A stretch of 17,818 nucleotides of DNA. It comes from Burkholderiaceae bacterium. GTDB lineage: Bacteria > Pseudomonadota > Gammaproteobacteria > Burkholderiales > Burkholderiaceae. Below the pieces are notes generated by a model, which had not been told where the DNA came from, ran no database searches, and was given only the letters and a program-made list of their open reading frames with translations. The position numbers and the translations under genes were made by a program. Shown here piece by piece: positions 15,329 through 17,818 of the stretch. The stretch's first letter is position 1. Each line of letters starts with the position of its first letter. Location of the stretch: positions 1 to 17,818 of the forward strand of contig JAGOEY010000014.1 in assembly GCA_017997515.1 (NCBI GenBank), read 5' to 3'.

Positions 15329-15369
15329 ACTTTCATAGTCCGGGGCGCTGCGCTTCGCGGCATGAAAGT
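15329..15369 (-). other. Stem-loop in the hscA-fdx intercistronic region
   Basis: ACTTTCAT (15329-15336) and ATGAAAGT (15362-15369) are perfect reverse complements and close a 25-base GC-rich interior that can itself fold. The outer arm touches the hscA stop codon (15371-15369). No T-tract follows on the minus strand, so it looks like an intercistronic RNA structure rather than an intrinsic terminator. Confidence 0.6.
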
Positions 15370-17228
15370 TACATGTCCTGCAGGCTTTTGCCTGCAAGTG
15401 CTTGGCGGATGCCACGGTTCATCCGGGTGGCAGCGAAGGCTTCGGTGTCGGCCGCCAGCGACTTGGTGGCAGCCTCAACGGCAGCAGCGTCTGCGTTGTC
15501 GCGGATGGCGCGCAGGCTGAGCATACGGGCGTCGATCACCGCGCGCTGCTGCGCGTCCAGCAGGTCACCATCGGCATCCAGCGCACTCTGGGTGGCCATC
15601 AGCATCCGGTCGGCATCTACCCGCGCCTCAGCCAACGCACGTGCGGCGATGTCTTGCGCAGCGGTGGCAAAACTGTCTTGCAGCATACGTGCAATGTCGT
15701 CGTCGGCCAGGCCATACGAGGGTTTAACGTCGATGTGCGCCTCGACCCCACTGCCCTGCTCCCGTGCCGCAACACTCAGCAGTCCATCGGCGTCGATGGT
15801 GAAGGTGACCCGGATACGCGCCGCACCGGCGGCCATCGGCGGGATACCACGCAACTCGAATCGGGCGAGGCTGCGGCAGTCGGCCACCAGGTCGCGTTCG
15901 CCCTGCACTACGTGGAGAGCCAAAGCAGTCTGGCCATCCTTGTAGGTGGTGAAGTCCTGCGCCATCGCGGTTGGAATGGTCTGGTTGCGCGGCACGATAC
16001 GTTCAACCAGGCCGCCCATGGTCTCGATGCCAAGCGACAGCGGAATCACGTCGAGCAGCAGGATGTCGTTGTCGGACGTGTTGCCTGCCAACTGCTGCGC
16101 CTGAATCGCCGCGCCCAGGGCCACGACTTCGTCCGGGTTCAGGTTGTTCAATGGCTCCTGGCCAAAGAAAGCGGCAACGGCACGTTGCACCTGCGGCATA
16201 CGGGTGGAGCCTCCGACCATCACCACCCCTTTGACCTCGTCCTTGGTCAGTTGGGCGTCACGCAGGGCCTTGCGCACGGCCGTGATGGTGCGGGTGGTCA
16301 GGTGTTCCGTGGCGGCATCAAAGTCGCTGGATTTAACATCAAAAGTGGCCTCAGCGCCCGCCACACGTGCGCTGAATGCTACGGAATCCATAGTAGTCAA
16401 CGCTTCCTTGCAAGCACGGGCCGCAACCCGCACGGCGGCCTTGTCGGATGCACTTTCAGCGGTCAAACCCAGCTGCCCCAACACCCAGGCCCCCAAAGCG
16501 GCATCGTAGTCGTCGCCGCCCAAGGCAGAGTCGCCACCGGTAGCCACCACTTCAAACACACCTTGTGTGAGACGCAGGATAGAAATGTCAAACGTACCGC
16601 CACCCAGGTCGAACACGGCGTAGAGTCCTTCGCTGCCGTTGTCCAAGCCGTAGGCGATGGCCGCGGCCGTGGGTTCGTTCAGCAGGCGCAGCAGGTTCAG
16701 GCCGGCCAATTGGGCCGCGTCCTTGGTGGCCTGGCGCTGGGCATCGTCGAAGTACGCGGGCACGGTGATGACGGCACCAAAGATGTCGTCGTTGAACGAG
16801 TCTTCCGCCCGGAAGCGCAGGGTGGCCAGAATTTCAGCGCTGACCTCCACCGGGGACTTCGCGCCCCCCACGGTGTCTATCTGCACCATACCGGAGGTGC
16901 TCTCCACAAAGCGGTAAGGCAGGTTGCTGCGCTCCGTGATGTCCTGCAGGCCCCGGCCCATCAACCGTTTGGCGGAGCTAATGGTGTTTTCGGGGTCGAG
17001 CGTGACGGCAGGCAGTGCATCAAAACCGATCTGGCGCCCGTTGTTTTCCATGTAACGCACAACGGATGGCAAAACCACCCTGCCTTGTGTGTCGGGCAGG
17101 CACTCGGCTACGCCATTGCGTACAGCCGCGACCAGGGAATGGGTCGTGCCCAGGTCGATACCCACGGCAATGCGCCGCTGGTGCGGGTCAGGTGACTGTC
17201 CTGGTTCTGAAATCTGAAGAAGCGCCAT
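15369..17228 (-). CDS. hscA: Hsp70-type chaperone of Fe-S cluster assembly
   Basis: HscA is the specialised Hsp70 that, with HscB, drives cluster transfer from the scaffold IscU. The 619 residues match E. coli HscA (616). ATPase signatures are in order: [12 protein letters not shown] (about 22-33), [25 protein letters not shown] (D207-D214) and [14 protein letters not shown]. Next are the interdomain and substrate-binding regions ([29 protein letters not shown]), which are DnaK-like. The ATG at 17228 gives the expected N-terminal extension before the first ATPase motif. No strong ribosome site is seen. It lies 61 bases after hscB and 70 before fdx, in the standard isc order. A 597-residue antisense frame over it is a composition shadow. 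Confidence 0.96.
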   Translation of the reverse strand: MALLQISEPGQSPDPHQRRIAVGIDLGTTHSLVAAVRNGVAECLPDTQGRVVLPSVVRYMENNGRQIGFDALPAVTLDPENTISSAKRLMGRGLQDITERSNLPYRFVESTSGMVQIDTVGGAKSPVEVSAEILATLRFRAEDSFNDDIFGAVITVPAYFDDAQRQATKDAAQLAGLNLLRLLNEPTAAAIAYGLDNGSEGLYAVFDLGGGTFDISILRLTQGVFEVVATGGDSALGGDDYDAALGAWVLGQLGLTAESASDKAAVRVAARACKEALTTMDSVAFSARVAGAEATFDVKSSDFDAATEHLTTRTITAVRKALRDAQLTKDEVKGVVMVGGSTRMPQVQRAVAAFFGQEPLNNLNPDEVVALGAAIQAQQLAGNTSDNDILLLDVIPLSLGIETMGGLVERIVPRNQTIPTAMAQDFTTYKDGQTALALHVVQGERDLVADCRSLARFELRGIPPMAAGAARIRVTFTIDADGLLSVAAREQGSGVEAHIDVKPSYGLADDDIARMLQDSFATAAQDIAARALAEARVDADRMLMATQSALDADGDLLDAQQRAVIDARMLSLRAIRDNADAAAVEAATKSLAADTEAFAATRMNRGIRQALAGKSLQDM

Positions 17229-17280
17229 GGTTCTGGAAGGTGGGGTTGCAAGGGTTTGAAGCCCGTTGCGGAGAAAGATT

Positions 17281-17302
17281 ATTAGGACGCTATTGTCCTA
17301 GT
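17281..17302 (-). other. Stem-loop around the hscB stop codon
   Basis: TAGGAC (17283-17288) and GTCCTA (17295-17300) form a perfect 6-bp stem with a 6-base loop, extendable by one wobble and one A-T pair to 17281-17302. The hscB TAG (17292-17290) lies in the loop. No T-tract follows on the minus strand. It precedes hscA by about 50 bases. Confidence 0.55.
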
Positions 17303-17808
17303 TGCTCCAGGCGGGCGTCGATGTCCGGCATAAAGCGCTCAATGAACATCAGGGCTCTGACCTGCTGGGCGGCCTGGGGATAGTCGTGTGTGGTGTCGAG
17401 CAAGGTTTCGCAGGTTTCCAACACATCTTTGCGGGCGCGTTGGGCCTCGGCTTCCACTGCTTCGACGTCGGCCACGGAGTTTGCGTCTTCCAATGCCTCA
17501 CGCCATTCCATCTGCTGCATGAGGAAAACCGATGGCATGGCCGTGTTGTCCTCGGCATTGATCGGCGCGCCGTGGAGTTCACACAGGTAGGCAGCACGTT
17601 TCAGCGGATCTTTCAGCCGCTGGTACGCCTCGTTGATCCGAACCGACCACTGCATCGCAATCCGCTGCGCAGCCGCGCCCTGCCCTGCAAACCGGTCAGG
17701 ATGGGCCTCGCGCTGCAGCATCTTCCAGCGGGCGTCGAGCGCGCCGCGGTCTTGGGCAAACCGCTCGGGCACATCAAACAGGGTGAAGTCGGAATCGTTG
17801 AGGTTCAT
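17290..17808 (-). CDS. hscB: J-domain co-chaperone of Fe-S cluster assembly
   Basis: HscB recruits IscU to HscA and stimulates its ATPase. The 172 residues compare with 171 in E. coli. The J-domain carries HPD at 36-38 ([10 protein letters not shown]) and [23 protein letters not shown]. The C-terminal three-helix domain with [15 protein letters not shown] is the IscU-binding region. The ATG at 17808 gives a normal family N-terminus ([15 protein letters not shown]). Only ten bases remain upstream, so the promoter and the proximal genes, probably iscA and before it iscU and iscS, lie beyond the right edge. Confidence 0.96.
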   Translation of the reverse strand: MNLNDSDFTLFDVPERFAQDRGALDARWKMLQREAHPDRFAGQGAAAQRIAMQWSVRINEAYQRLKDPLKRAAYLCELHGAPINAEDNTAMPSVFLMQQMEWREALEDANSVADVEAVEAEAQRARKDVLETCETLLDTTHDYPQAAQQVRALMFIERFMPDIDARLEQLGQ

Positions 17809-17818
17809 GGCAAAAAAA

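Noticed and set aside
15299..15415. Longer fdx start at 15415 adding 39 residues
   Set aside because: The extension overlaps the end of hscA and the stem-loop and is unlike any ferredoxin. The ATG at 15298 gives the exact E. coli cysteine numbering.
1..17818. CRISPR arrays, tandem repeats, insertion sequences or defence genes
   Set aside because: No regularly spaced repeats, transposase motifs or known defence domains were seen on either strand.

Overview
The window is a piece of a GC-rich betaproteobacterial chromosome, most likely Burkholderiales, family Comamonadaceae (Rhodoferax, Polaromonas or Acidovorax-like). The evidence is protein wording (AceE, PyrD, DnaQ, HscA/HscB/Fdx), the order aceE / sensor kinase / FixJ-type regulator / folD / prlC, secreted DUF4124 proteins, and an ATAGCTGCTTGCGC-type sequence that I recall as a dispersed repeat near gene ends in comamonads. 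I see no insertion sequence, prophage, CRISPR array, origin or resistance gene. No gene-free stretch exceeds 300 bases; the longest gap is the 187-base aceE/kinase intergenic region.

Layout. (1) 1-1870, minus: the N-terminal 623 residues of pyruvate dehydrogenase E1 (aceE), running off the left edge. (2) 2058-5240, plus: a membrane-bound PAS-PAS sensor kinase and its FixJ/NarL-type response regulator, divergent from aceE and closed by a strong hairpin terminator. (3) 5326-9023, plus: folD (one-carbon metabolism), an M3 metallo-oligopeptidase (prlC/opdA) and an exported DUF4124-glutaredoxin protein, ending at a hairpin. (4) 9063-9776 minus and 9814-10866 plus: rpiA and pyrD, divergent across only 37 bases; both feed pyrimidine nucleotide synthesis (ribose 5-phosphate and orotate). 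pyrD ends at a near-ideal bidirectional terminator. (5) 10925-12065, minus: a two-gene envelope/stress unit, DUF883 (YqjD/ElaB-like), then a YqjE-type membrane protein with an unusual YqjK-like tail. (6) 12164-13285 minus and 13355-14041 plus: an FAD oxidoreductase related to L-2-hydroxyglutarate dehydrogenase, divergent from a second exported DUF4124 protein. (7) 14131-17808, minus: the distal isc operon, hscB-hscA-fdx, then dnaQ, whose ATG directly follows the fdx stop codon, then tRNA-Val(CAC) and its terminator.

Most of this is conserved housekeeping content; no wholly new system stands out. The best leads are the two-component pair beside aceE with a perfect 7-bp inverted repeat in the shared control region, the YqjE-YqjK-like fusion downstream of DUF883, the exported DUF4124-glutaredoxin fusion, dnaQ abutting the iron-sulfur assembly operon, and paired stem-loops at stop codons inside that operon. 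All functions are inferred by reading the sequence; no database search was run.
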